Assembly: GCF_900699765.1 (NCBI RefSeq)
Contig: NZ_CAADHO010000004.1
Span: 463,806-527,805, forward strand
DNA: 64,000 nt
Source: Desulfoluna butyratoxydans
GTDB taxonomy: Bacteria; Desulfobacterota; Desulfobacteria; Desulfobacterales; Desulfolunaceae
Direction of reading: 5' to 3'
Shown here: piece after piece, positions 43,216 to 52,319 of the stretch
Numbering within the stretch: position 1 is the first letter of the stretch
Layout: each line of letters starts with the position of its first letter
Translations under genes and position numbers: made by a program
Notes under the pieces: generated by a model
Told to the model about the DNA's origin: nothing
Seen by the model: only the letters and a program-made list of their open reading frames with translations
Databases searched by the model: none

Positions 43216-46200
43216 ATGAAAAAGCGCGTGGTTACCATTGCAACAGCTGTATGCGTCATGGTCTGGTCCGGGATGGCCCTTGCCGAGTGGCGGCCCGGAG
43301 AGGCACCGGAGCCTGTGGCTCCCGGAGTATTCGCTCAAAAAGCTGACCTGGAAGTGGACCGGGAGATGCGATCCCTGGAATGGCGATGTGTGGGGCCCTT
43401 TGTGGGCGTTCGCGGCTGCGGCGTGGCCGTGCACCCCACGGACAAGAACCGGTTCTATCACGCCCATTCATCGGGCGGGGTGTGGATGTCCGATGACAAT
43501 GGCACCTATTGGCATCCCATCACCGACGGGCAGATTAACGTGGGGCCGGTGGGGGCCATTGCCCTGGCACCCAGCAACCCGGATATCATCTATATCGGGA
43601 CGGGGGAGCCCCAACTTCGCGATTGCTCCACCTGGGGTGACGGGGCTTACAAATCCACGGACGGGGGCAAGACCTGGACACACATCGGGCTGGCAAAGAC
43701 AAAACGCATCTCACGGGTGCGAGTGCACCCGACCAACCCGGACCTGGTCTACATGGCCGCCATCGGCAGCCCCTTCGGGCCGAGTCAGCACCGCGGCGTA
43801 TACCGCAGCAAGGACGGAGGGGCTTCCTGGGAAAGGATTTTCTTCAAGCATGAACAGGCCGGCGTCATCGACCTGGTGTTGTGCGAACACGATCCGAATA
43901 TTTTGTATGCGGCGACATTTGAAGTGTTCCGGCGCTCCTGGGTGCTGAAAGCAGGAGGTCCCAATACCGGCATTTTCAAGTCAACGGACGGCGGTGAGAC
44001 CTGGTCCGAAATCACCAGGAACCCGGGCATGGCCACCGATGACCTGGGCCGCATCGGCCTTGCACACTCCAAGAAAAACCCCGAACGAATCAGTGCCCTT
44101 GTGGATTCCAAAGAGCAGCCAGGTCTTTATCAGTCCGAGGACGGCGGCAAGACGTGGGCCTTTGTCTCCGATAACGTCAACATTATTCAGCGGCCCTTCT
44201 ATTACATGCATCTCCACGCCAGTCCCCACAACGGGGATGAGCTGTGGGTGCTTTCCAACAAGCTCTGGCAGTCCCTGGACGGAGGGAAAACCTGGACCCA
44301 GCGCTCCGGGACCAAGGATGATTTTCATGACATGGCCTTTGACCCGGAAGACCCGGATCGCATGATCATCACCCATGACGGCGGCGCCATGGTGACCCGT
44401 AACGGCGGGGTTACCTGGTCCGGTCCCTACACCCAGCCCAATCAGCAGGTGTATCGGCTCAATGTGGACAATGAGTTTCCTTACAATCTCTACGGCAACA
44501 ACCAGGACCTTATCGGCTACAAGGTCCCTTCCGCGTCCATCTACGGCGGTATTTCGCAGGCAGATGTAACGGTCATCGGCAGCGGGGAGTCCGGTGCCTC
44601 GGTACCGGATCCCAATGACCCGAATACCATTTATCACCTGGCGCAGAGCACCTTTGCCGCCGGTGGATGCCCGATCCAGCGGGTCAACCTGAAAACGGGG
44701 CAGTGGGAGCAGGTCAATGTCTGGCCCGTGATTACCTTCGGAAGAGGGCAGAACGAGGCAAAGTACCGCTTTAACTGGCATGCCCCTGTCCTTTTCGACC
44801 CCTTTCGGCCGAAGGTTCTGTACACGGCTGGCGAGGTGGTGTTCCGCAGTAAAGACAGGGGGCAGAGCTGGAAGGTTGTCAGCCCGGTGTTGACCCGTGA
44901 TGACCCGGAAAAACAGCAGACGGGGGGCTCACCGTCTTCTCTGGAGACATCGGGCCAGGAGGCCTACAACACCATTCACCGCATGGCCGCATCCGGAGTC
45001 AAAAAGGGGGTGTTCTGGACGGGCAGTGATGACGGCCTGATTCATGTGACCAGAAACAATTGCCGGAAATGGACCAACGTTACCCCGCCCGGGCTTCCCG
45101 AAGACTCGGATGTCCTTGAGATCGAGGCCTCACCCCACGACGCAGGAACGGCGTATGTGGCCATCAGTCGGTACCGGACCGCCAATGATTTTCTTCCGTA
45201 CCTCTACAAGACGTCGGACTACGGAGAAACCTGGACGGATTTAAGCAAACAGTTTCCGCAGACGGAGATAACGCGGACCATCCGTGAAGATACGGTGCGC
45301 AAGGGCCTGCTCTTCGTGGGAACCGAGACAGGCGTGTTCGCCTCCCTGGACGACGGGGCCACCTGGAAGCGGTTGAACCTCAACCTGCCCGCGGTTCCGG
45401 TGCACGACATGAAAATCAAGGATGAGGACCTGTGTATCGCCACCTTTGGGCGCAGTTTCTGGATTTTGGATGACATCAGCCCCCTGAGGCAGACCTCGGA
45501 CGACATTCAGGCCAAGACGGCCCACCTGTTCAAACCGCGCACCCATACGCGTCTGGGCATCAACTGGTGGGCTCTCTACGGCGGGGGCGTGGGCGGTGGC
45601 CAGAAGAATTACTTTGTCCAGAACGGGCGCATGGGGCACACCTTCATCGAACTCGGGGTCGTCAACGGGGAGCGCAAGCGCAGGTTCATCGACGCCGGAG
45701 GTGCCCGGCCCCGCGGAGCCATTATTTACTACCTGATCGGGGAGGACGCCAAGGAGGTCAGCCTGAGTATCCTCGACGGCAAGGGCGAGCTGATAAAGAC
45801 TTACGAGGGCGAGATCCTGAGCCGGGAGGTGGGCCTGAACCGAATGGTCTGGGATATGAATTACCCGGATGTGCTCTCTGTGCCGGGCAAGCCGCCTGCA
45901 GGTATCGTCGTGGAAGCCAGGCCCGGTACCTACACCGCCAGGCTGACGGTTGACGGGCAGTCCCAGGACCAGGCGTTTGAGTTGCGCATGAACCCCAATG
46001 AGACCTGGGGACAGAAAGATGCGGATGCTCGATTTGAATTGTGGTGGCGCATTCGCGATATCTTCGAGAGAACCAACAAAACCATCATTGCTGCCATGGA
46101 AATGTCCGAGGAGGCCGGTGAGGATTCGGACATTGCCCAAGAGGCCTCGGCGTTTATCGGAAAGCTGGTACCCATGGGGGCCAACCTGTCACAGATCGCC

Positions 46201-46386
46201 AACGAGCCGTCCAAGCTGCTGTCCAAGTTGCAAACGGTCCACTGGGTGTTGTTTCAGAGCGAAGGGCGACCGCCCCAGTCCGCCTACGATGTGGTGGACA
46301 TGCTGGAAAAAGAGATCGACGCCGAACTCACGGCATGGGCGGATTTTCTGCAAAACGGAGATCGATCGGTGGCACAGGCGCAGTAG
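43216..46386 (+). CDS. secreted BNR/sortilin-type beta-propeller protein
   Basis: 1056 residues with a signal peptide (to about residue 24). At least nine Asp-box motifs (S-x-D-x-G-x-x-W): STDGGKTW, SKDGGASW, STDGGETW, SEDGGKTW, SLDGGKTW, SKDRGQSW, TSDYGETW, SLDDGATW and a degenerate TRNGGVTW. These define one or two large propellers of the VPS10/sortilin and sialidase-like fold. The last 250 residues form a beta-sandwich then a helical tail. Such proteins are often called glycosyl hydrolases, but no catalytic set for sialidase is evident. Likely periplasmic or surface. A PepSY protein and a porin follow. Confidence 0.8.
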   Translation: MKKRVVTIATAVCVMVWSGMALAEWRPGEAPEPVAPGVFAQKADLEVDREMRSLEWRCVGPFVGVRGCGVAVHPTDKNRFYHAHSSGGVWMSDDNGTYWHPITDGQINVGPVGAIALAPSNPDIIYIGTGEPQLRDCSTWGDGAYKSTDGGKTWTHIGLAKTKRISRVRVHPTNPDLVYMAAIGSPFGPSQHRGVYRSKDGGASWERIFFKHEQAGVIDLVLCEHDPNILYAATFEVFRRSWVLKAGGPNTGIFKSTDGGETWSEITRNPGMATDDLGRIGLAHSKKNPERISALVDSKEQPGLYQSEDGGKTWAFVSDNVNIIQRPFYYMHLHASPHNGDELWVLSNKLWQSLDGGKTWTQRSGTKDDFHDMAFDPEDPDRMIITHDGGAMVTRNGGVTWSGPYTQPNQQVYRLNVDNEFPYNLYGNNQDLIGYKVPSASIYGGISQADVTVIGSGESGASVPDPNDPNTIYHLAQSTFAAGGCPIQRVNLKTGQWEQVNVWPVITFGRGQNEAKYRFNWHAPVLFDPFRPKVLYTAGEVVFRSKDRGQSWKVVSPVLTRDDPEKQQTGGSPSSLETSGQEAYNTIHRMAASGVKKGVFWTGSDDGLIHVTRNNCRKWTNVTPPGLPEDSDVLEIEASPHDAGTAYVAISRYRTANDFLPYLYKTSDYGETWTDLSKQFPQTEITRTIREDTVRKGLLFVGTETGVFASLDDGATWKRLNLNLPAVPVHDMKIKDEDLCIATFGRSFWILDDISPLRQTSDDIQAKTAHLFKPRTHTRLGINWWALYGGGVGGGQKNYFVQNGRMGHTFIELGVVNGERKRRFIDAGGARPRGAIIYYLIGEDAKEVSLSILDGKGELIKTYEGEILSREVGLNRMVWDMNYPDVLSVPGKPPAGIVVEARPGTYTARLTVDGQSQDQAFELRMNPNETWGQKDADARFELWWRIRDIFERTNKTIIAAMEMSEEAGEDSDIAQEASAFIGKLVPMGANLSQIANEPSKLLSKLQTVHWVLFQSEGRPPQSAYDVVDMLEKEIDAELTAWADFLQNGDRSVAQAQ

Positions 46387-46460
46387 CTGACCAGAAGGCG
46401 AAGGGGCCATGCGGACGCTTCGGTGGATCCATGGCCCCACTGCAAGGGGGATGACGCAAC

Positions 46461-46958
46461 ATGAGAGCTGTGGCGATGAACAGGAAGATACACCGATGGG
46501 CCGCCATTGCAACGGCCTTGCCGGTCCTTGTGGTGGTCCTCAGTGGTGGTGTTCTTCTGATGAAAAAGAAGCTGGAGTGGATACAGCCTGCGACCCAGAA
46601 GGGGGTGGGCCACGAGTTGATACTCAGCTTTGATGAGATCCTGGCCATTGCCGTCTCCGTTGGGCACGTGGGGATCCAGGGCTGGGAGGATATCGATCGC
46701 CTGGATGTTCGACCCGGAAAAGGCCTGGTGAAGGTTCAGGCCAAGAACCATTGGGAAATCCAGGTCGATACGAAAACCGGTGAGGTTCTGCAGGTGGCTG
46801 TGCGGCGCTCTGACCTCATCGAAAGCATCCATGACGGCAGCTTTTTCCATGAACATGTCAAGCTCTGGGTTCTTCTGCCCACCGCCGTTCTCCTGGCCGG
46901 TGTCTGGGCAACAGGTGTCTATCTGTTTTTCTTTCCTTACGTGAAAAAACGAGGTTGA
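46461..46958 (+). CDS. PepSY domain membrane protein
   Basis: 165 residues. A transmembrane helix near 12-32 (WAAIATALPVLVVVLSGGVLL), a PepSY-like segment around 80-115 (VQAKNHWEIQVDTKTGEVLQ), and a second helix near 135-155. The layout resembles short PepSY-TM proteins linked with reductases or peptidase control. AAGGGGG ten bases upstream supports ATG 46461; ATG 46476 is possible. It lies between the propeller protein and the porin. Confidence 0.7.
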   Translation: MRAVAMNRKIHRWAAIATALPVLVVVLSGGVLLMKKKLEWIQPATQKGVGHELILSFDEILAIAVSVGHVGIQGWEDIDRLDVRPGKGLVKVQAKNHWEIQVDTKTGEVLQVAVRRSDLIESIHDGSFFHEHVKLWVLLPTAVLLAGVWATGVYLFFFPYVKKRG

Positions 46959-46971
46959 AGCCGAGGAGGCC

Positions 46972-48216
46972 ATGAAAACAAAACCGTGCATTGTCATGAT
47001 GATCGTTTCTGTGGGTCTTTTTCTGGGCTTAGGAGTCTCCGTTGCATCAACCGGGGGCAAACTCAGGCCCAGGCTGTCACCTGATGAGGTTGAGAACCAG
47101 ATCGCAATGGACCAGAAGGCCGACCCACTCTACGAATCGCAGCTGCTCTCTCCGCTACGGGACTGGCGGGATGGCGTGGCAGAACAGATGGGGTTGCATC
47201 TGGCGGCCGACTATTCAGCCCTTTTCATGCACGTGAGCGACAGCCCGGGGGAAGATAACGCCTCCAGCGGGATTGCGCGTTTTTATGGCTACTGGGACCT
47301 GGTGAACCGCGGGGGGCCCAACAAGGGCAGCTTGAACTGGAAAATTGAGAACCGCCATAAGTATTCGGATATTCCACCCAGCGCCCTGGGTTTTGAAAGC
47401 GGGTATGCGGGCATCATCGAACCCCCGTTCAGCAACCAGAAGGCGCGCCTGACAAACCTCTACTGGAAACAATATGTCTCCGAAGGCAAGGGCGTGTTCG
47501 TGGGAGGCTTTCTGGACACCACGGATTTTATTGATGTCTACCTGCTCTCCAGTCCGTGGACGGGCTTTGCCAATTTCGTCTTTTCAACGGGCTCCGCTTC
47601 CATGGACCTGCCCAATGATGCCACCCTCGGGGCGGCAGCCGGTGCCATGCTCAACAGTTCTCTTTACATTCAGGCTGGAATCGCCGATGCCAACGCCGAC
47701 CCAAGGGATCCGTTTGAAGGGTTTGAGTCCGTCATCGACGACAGTGATTTTTTCAGATGGGTTGAGATCGGCTGGACTCCCGGCAAGGACAAGATCTACT
47801 TCGATAACACCCACATCACATTCTGGCAGATTGATGAGCGTGCAAACGGAACGGACGACGGCTGGGGGCTGAATCTCTCCTGGCAACGATGGATCGACGA
47901 CACATGGCTGCCCTTTATCCGGGGAGGATACACAGATGACAGCGGCAGCCTCCTTGAACGATCGGTATCGGCGGGCATTGGCTGTCAGCCGGTGCCCATG
48001 CGCGGTGTCATCGGGGTCGGGTTCAACTGGGGACGTCCCAACGATGTCTCGTTCAAAGGAGCCGATGACCAGTACACCACCGAAGTGTTCTGGCGCTATC
48101 AGCTGACAAAGGAGGTGGCCGTGACCCCGTCCCTCCAATACATAAAAGACCCAGCCCTCACCATCGATGAGGATACCTTGTGGGTCCTGGGGTGTCGGCT
48201 CCGTGTGGCCCTGTAG
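46972..48216 (+). CDS. carbohydrate-selective porin, OprB-like
   Basis: 414 residues, outer-membrane beta-barrel with signal peptide (to about residue 26). OprB-family features: WRDGVAEQMGLHLAADYSAL, FYGYWDL near the start, GNLYWKQYV-like strands, FVGGFLDTTDFID, and the C-terminal half with WIDDTWLPFIRGGYTDD and SAGIGCQP. OprB porins pass sugars; the real substrate here is unknown. It begins 13 bases after the PepSY gene. The stop codon is the first base triplet of repeat copy D. Confidence 0.82.
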   Translation: MKTKPCIVMMIVSVGLFLGLGVSVASTGGKLRPRLSPDEVENQIAMDQKADPLYESQLLSPLRDWRDGVAEQMGLHLAADYSALFMHVSDSPGEDNASSGIARFYGYWDLVNRGGPNKGSLNWKIENRHKYSDIPPSALGFESGYAGIIEPPFSNQKARLTNLYWKQYVSEGKGVFVGGFLDTTDFIDVYLLSSPWTGFANFVFSTGSASMDLPNDATLGAAAGAMLNSSLYIQAGIADANADPRDPFEGFESVIDDSDFFRWVEIGWTPGKDKIYFDNTHITFWQIDERANGTDDGWGLNLSWQRWIDDTWLPFIRGGYTDDSGSLLERSVSAGIGCQPVPMRGVIGVGFNWGRPNDVSFKGADDQYTTEVFWRYQLTKEVAVTPSLQYIKDPALTIDEDTLWVLGCRLRVAL

Positions 48217-48306
48217 CCCGAAGGGTGAGAAAATCGAGCAGAAAACCGTGAATTACATTTTCCATTATTACAACCGGGTCGTTTTCTCATGAAATATCCG
48301 GGATAG
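48214..48306. repeat. dispersed intergenic repeat, copy D
   Basis: A 93-bp element with inverted ends: TAGCCCGAAGGGTGAGAAAA at 48214-48233 and TTTTCTCATGAAATATCCGG near 48282-48301. GAAGGGTGAGAAAATC is shared with copy A, and GAAATATCCGGG with A and C. It starts at the porin stop codon and could act as a terminator hairpin. Confidence 0.6.
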
Positions 48307-48604
48307 CGAGATTGAGTAGACGCCCATGATTGCTTTTTGCTATGTTGAATGAGGCATGAAGCCGCCGCCTGGCGGCTGTTCGGTTTTCACGCGAGATTGG
48401 GCTGGGGGAACCATGAAAAGACGATACGCGGTGATTCTCTTTGTTTTTACCGTCATCACGGTGTCGGCGTGTTTGCGGTTGATTCATGCCTTATATATAA
48501 GGTGAAGGCCGTTGCTTTTGCTGACGATTCCAGCTCCGGCCTCCGGCGATGTTGATGCGTCAGAGTGATATCGCCCGGCGCAACGCGTTGCGATATTTCT
48601 GGAT
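48307..48604. other. intergenic region between convergent genes
   Basis: About 300 bases. A palindrome CGCAACGCGTTGCG (48579-48592) lies inside a larger GATATCGC/GCGATATT pairing near the end of the minus-strand gene. No T-run on either side; no gene seen. Confidence 0.45.
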
Positions 48605-51600
48605 TTATCCTTTCACCTTCAGCCACTCCCCCTTGATGTCGCTTTTTCCCGCCACGTACCAGGGACACCCGGACCTGATGCACTCCTTATTGATATTGAA
48701 CTGAAAGCAGTGGGTGGTGCCGTTTGCCTGCAAGGGGATGGGCAACAGGTCCGCGGAGAGGCCGGAAGCGATCTTGAAGGCGGTTAGGGTTTCCCTGCGG
48801 CAGCAGCGGGCCGCTTCCAGCTCACCTAAGGCCGTGATGATCCGGCCGGTGACCTTCTGGATGATCTGCCGCTCCGTGGCTTTCACCGGGGTGCTCTTCA
48901 GGATGATGCCGAAGGCGATCCCTGTCCCCAGGGCCGCGCCGCAGCCTCCCCAGAACGCACAGGTTCCGCCGGGAATATCCGCGCCGCGTCGGATGGCCGA
49001 GAGGATCTCCTCGTCTCCGACGGCGCCTCCGGCGTTGCGGTACGCCGCGGTGATCACACCCGGAACGATAAAGTGGTGCTCCGGTCCGTGGAGGGGGACA
49101 GCCGGGTGCTTTTTTATCTTGTCGAAAAGGGTGATGATGTCAGTCTCCCTGGTGGTCAGGCAGAGGTGCTTGACCACGGAGAGGGCGTCCTCGCTGTGGC
49201 AGAGGTCGCAGACGAAATGGCCGTTCTCGCAGAGGGCGTTGGCCATGGCGGACTCTCCGCAGAAGCTGCAGGTCTCTTCCTGCTCCATGTCCAGGTAGGT
49301 AAGGGGTTTGCCGCAACGCATGCATCCCGACGCTTTTTTCCCTGTGCTCAGGATGGTGGCACCCGCGGGCTGAGCTGGCTTCTGCTCCTTTTCCACCGGC
49401 TGGTAGCAGGCACAGCTGTTTTCCGCGTCCTGATTGGTGATGTTGCCGTCGTTGTCCATGACAAAGGCGGACGGGTCGGAGTGTGTGGCCTCAGGCCAGG
49501 GGGCCTCCAGGATTCCGCCCCGGGGAATGACCTCACCCTGGTCGGTGATAACCCCTGCAAAGGGGCCGGGATAGAGAACCTGTGCGCGGGTCTCATCGGG
49601 CTTGACGGCCTGGTAGGTGAGGGAATAAAAGGTGTGCCCCTGGACCTCGCGATAAAAGAAACGTTTGATGATCCGGATGTTGGTAAAGCCGGTGGCCTCC
49701 AGCATGGCCATGAGGCGGGACTGCACCATGGCCCCGCCGATGCATTCTCCCCGAAGGGTCGGGTCGTTTTGGATGGAGGCGGGGAAGGGGGCGTCGGTGG
49801 TCACATCGGAGATGACGGCTCGTCCCCCGGGCTTCAGGATGCGGAAAATTTCTGCAAAGGTCTTTGGCTTGTCCTCGGAGAGGTTTACCACGCAGTTTGA
49901 GATCACCACGTCGGCGGTCTCCCGGTCCAGGGGGATGCTTTCCAGGTATCCCTTTTTAAACTCCACGTTCCGGTAACCCAGCCGTCTTCCCACCTCGTCC
50001 GTTGCATTACGGGCCCGCGAGAGCATGTCATCAAGCATGTCGATACCGTAGACGCTTCCTGCCGCACCGGTGATCTTGGCGGCGATAAAGCACTCCACCC
50101 CGGCCCCGGAGCCTAAGTCCACAAGGGTTTCCCCCTGGTTAAGGTCCGCATCCTGCACCGGGCTTCCGCATCCGTAGGAACGCACCCGGGCAGACTCCGG
50201 GATGTGGTGGATCAATTCTTCTTCGTAACAGACCGGGTTGGTGATGTCGGTGTTGGGGGCGTCGGCCGCATCTGCGTAAAAGGCGCCCACCGTGCCCCGG
50301 GTCCCGGCAAGGGAGAGCACGCAGTTGGAGTGGGTGAGTGCCACGTCGCCTTCGGCGTGGCTGCACTCGGTGAGGCGGTCGCCCATCTGGATTCGCATGC
50401 CGGGCACGCCGTGGGCGTCGGCAACCGTGCCCGCCGCCTTTTCAATAAGGTGAACGGCGATGGCTTCGTAGAGTTCCATGTAGGGATCGTGGCCGATGTA
50501 GTGTTGGCCTGCGTAGTAGCTGTGGTCGATATCGCCGCCCCCCACGATGTAGCGAAAAGGGCTTGTGCGGCAGGTTTCGTCATTCACAACAGATAGTCCG
50601 CGCAGGTGGCTGAGCGCTTTGCTGTGTCTCCATACCTTTTCGATGCCGTCCCGCATGTGGCCGCAGCATGCGGGTTTGTTGCCGATGAGGGCCGGGGTGG
50701 GGTAGATGTGCCCGTCCGGCCCCACGGCAAGGGATTCCCACCCGGCGTTGCCCAGGTCGTGGCGGATGCCCGGAGAGGAGAAGACCCGGGCCTCCATGCT
50801 CTTGAGGTTGTCGATGGTGATTCCCAATGGTGCGGCGGCTTTTTCAGCCTCCATAAGGTTGGAGAAAAGCTGTTCCGGGGGGACATGGGCGGTATCTCGT
50901 GCCTTTCCGGCGGCAAAGAGCCAGAGGTAATGAACGTCGGCAATGCCGAACCGACCGGCAAGGGTGACGATATCGGCCATCTGGTGGACGTTACCTTTGT
51001 GAACGGCCATGGCAAGGGAGGTGTTGAGCCCCGCCTGGGACAGCATGTCAAAAACGGTCAGTAACGTGCTGAATACCCCCTGGCCTCGCATGGCGTCGTG
51101 GTTCTCCTCAAGGCCATCCACGCTGATCTGGAAGTGGAGTCGGTCTGTGGGGAGCGTGGTAAGAAAATCCAGGTGCTTCGGGATGAGCAATCCGTTGGTG
51201 AGGATGGCAAGGCGGGTGTTTTCCTTGCTCAGGAGAAGGCGGCAGATGCGTTGAAAGTCAGGGTGGAGCAGGGGTTCGCCCCCGGTGATGTAATAGGTCT
51301 CTGTGCCTAAGGGCTCGGTTGCCCGGTACAATGCCTCGATCTCCTCAAAATTGAGGCTTTGCCTTGTTTTGGGGGAGCAGGAGAAGAGGCAGTGACGGCA
51401 TGACAGGTTGCAGTGATCCGTCAGGTGAATCCAGCATTCGGCCAGGCGGTTTAAGGAGAGAATCTCACCGCGCCCGGAGTAGGGGGCGGAATTGCTCCGG
51501 GGCATAAGGGATAAAAACTGTTTTGTCCTGAGCTGCTCCAGGGGTCCCTTTGTCTCGTTGCCGTGCGGGGCGCTTTTCGTCGCGGCCAGCTCCTGAAGCA

Positions 51601-51712
51601 AACGGTCCCCGGCCGTGTTGGGGACGCACCAGTGAGGAGAGTCCGGAAAAACATATATGGGTACCTCGGCGCCGGAAAGACGTGTGAACGTATCTGGAAA
51701 GGTCGTGGACAT
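48605..51712 (-). CDS. radical SAM / ArsM-like methyltransferase / DUF5714-like fusion protein
   Basis: 1035 residues, cytoplasmic. Residues 1-60 resemble a PqqD/RRE-like leader (VPIYVFPDSPHWCVPNTAGD). At 95-390 lies a radical SAM domain with CNLSCRHC (C101, C105, C108), ITGGEP and a short SPASM-like cysteine region (CCGHMRDG, C349-C350; C381). At 500-705 lies a methyltransferase with DLGSGAGVECF and the arsenite methyltransferase cysteines: YGCGSP (C515), SNCVVN (C607) and GECIGGA (C657). At 790-1035 lies a Cys-rich module with CMRC-X14-CSFC, CDLC and GGTCAFWGGCGAALGTG, matching DUF5714-type proteins. GAGAAGG precedes the ATG. Substrate unknown; arsenic or another thiophilic element is an inference. 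Confidence 0.82.
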   Translation of the reverse strand: MSTTFPDTFTRLSGAEVPIYVFPDSPHWCVPNTAGDRLLQELAATKSAPHGNETKGPLEQLRTKQFLSLMPRSNSAPYSGRGEILSLNRLAECWIHLTDHCNLSCRHCLFSCSPKTRQSLNFEEIEALYRATEPLGTETYYITGGEPLLHPDFQRICRLLLSKENTRLAILTNGLLIPKHLDFLTTLPTDRLHFQISVDGLEENHDAMRGQGVFSTLLTVFDMLSQAGLNTSLAMAVHKGNVHQMADIVTLAGRFGIADVHYLWLFAAGKARDTAHVPPEQLFSNLMEAEKAAAPLGITIDNLKSMEARVFSSPGIRHDLGNAGWESLAVGPDGHIYPTPALIGNKPACCGHMRDGIEKVWRHSKALSHLRGLSVVNDETCRTSPFRYIVGGGDIDHSYYAGQHYIGHDPYMELYEAIAVHLIEKAAGTVADAHGVPGMRIQMGDRLTECSHAEGDVALTHSNCVLSLAGTRGTVGAFYADAADAPNTDITNPVCYEEELIHHIPESARVRSYGCGSPVQDADLNQGETLVDLGSGAGVECFIAAKITGAAGSVYGIDMLDDMLSRARNATDEVGRRLGYRNVEFKKGYLESIPLDRETADVVISNCVVNLSEDKPKTFAEIFRILKPGGRAVISDVTTDAPFPASIQNDPTLRGECIGGAMVQSRLMAMLEATGFTNIRIIKRFFYREVQGHTFYSLTYQAVKPDETRAQVLYPGPFAGVITDQGEVIPRGGILEAPWPEATHSDPSAFVMDNDGNITNQDAENSCACYQPVEKEQKPAQPAGATILSTGKKASGCMRCGKPLTYLDMEQEETCSFCGESAMANALCENGHFVCDLCHSEDALSVVKHLCLTTRETDIITLFDKIKKHPAVPLHGPEHHFIVPGVITAAYRNAGGAVGDEEILSAIRRGADIPGGTCAFWGGCGAALGTGIAFGIILKSTPVKATERQIIQKVTGRIITALGELEAARCCRRETLTAFKIASGLSADLLPIPLQANGTTHCFQFNINKECIRSGCPWYVAGKSDIKGEWLKVKG

Positions 51713-51808
51713 GGTTCATTACCTTCTCGTTTGCAGGTGGTTGGGGGAGGCTTTTTTTAAGCATCTGTAAAGATGGCGGGATTGCGGAGATGCGGTCGAT
51801 TTTTATCT

Positions 51809-51837
51809 ACTTTACATGCCGACCGAGGGAATGTCAA
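51809..51837 (-). promoter_or_regulatory. sigma-70 promoter of the radical SAM fusion gene
   Basis: On the minus strand, TTGACA (51832-51837) and TAAAGT (51809-51814) with a 17-base spacer, about 95 bases before the ATG. No ArsR-type operator was recognised. Confidence 0.6.
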
Positions 51838-52190
51838 AACCTCACGCGGGTCCATAAGATATGACAGGTCTGTTGAAAGGGGCATCTCAAAAAATCCATG
51901 GTCTGTCGCCAGCGCGACGCAGCCGGATATGCCCGATATGGGGCCTGACGGATAAGCATATCCCGGCACTTTCCGGTGTTGCTGTGGGTTGGCAGGCGCC
52001 TGTAACGGGTGGCCGGTCGCTCTGATGCGACGTGGCCCATTTGCCGCGGCAGTGGTTTTGTTGTGAGGTTCCTGTTTAGATGACTCTTTGTCTTGAGTAT
52101 TTTGTGTGAAATTGGTAAAAGGATATTTCTAATACTATAGAAAAACAAAGAAAGGCCCGGGGGGTTACGTAAGTCGTGTAAACGTGTCTA
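51838..52190. other. divergent intergenic region
   Basis: Lies between the promoters of the radical SAM fusion gene and the Lap-type operon. No gene and no strong structure seen. Confidence 0.45.
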
Positions 52191-52219
52191 TTGACAGGTG
52201 CTGTTTTATTGAATATGTG
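52191..52219 (+). promoter_or_regulatory. sigma-70 promoter of the Lap-type secretion operon
   Basis: TTGACA (52191-52196) and TATGTG (52214-52219) with a 17-base spacer; the leader to the first gene is about 100 bases. Confidence 0.6.
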
Positions 52220-52319
52220 TTCGCTGGCTTTAAAACTAGCGAAACTCCGTGATGATTTGGTGCGGGGTACGATGGTTTTAAAATCAACAAGTTAAATCGT
52301 GGTGGGAGAATATTCAGGC

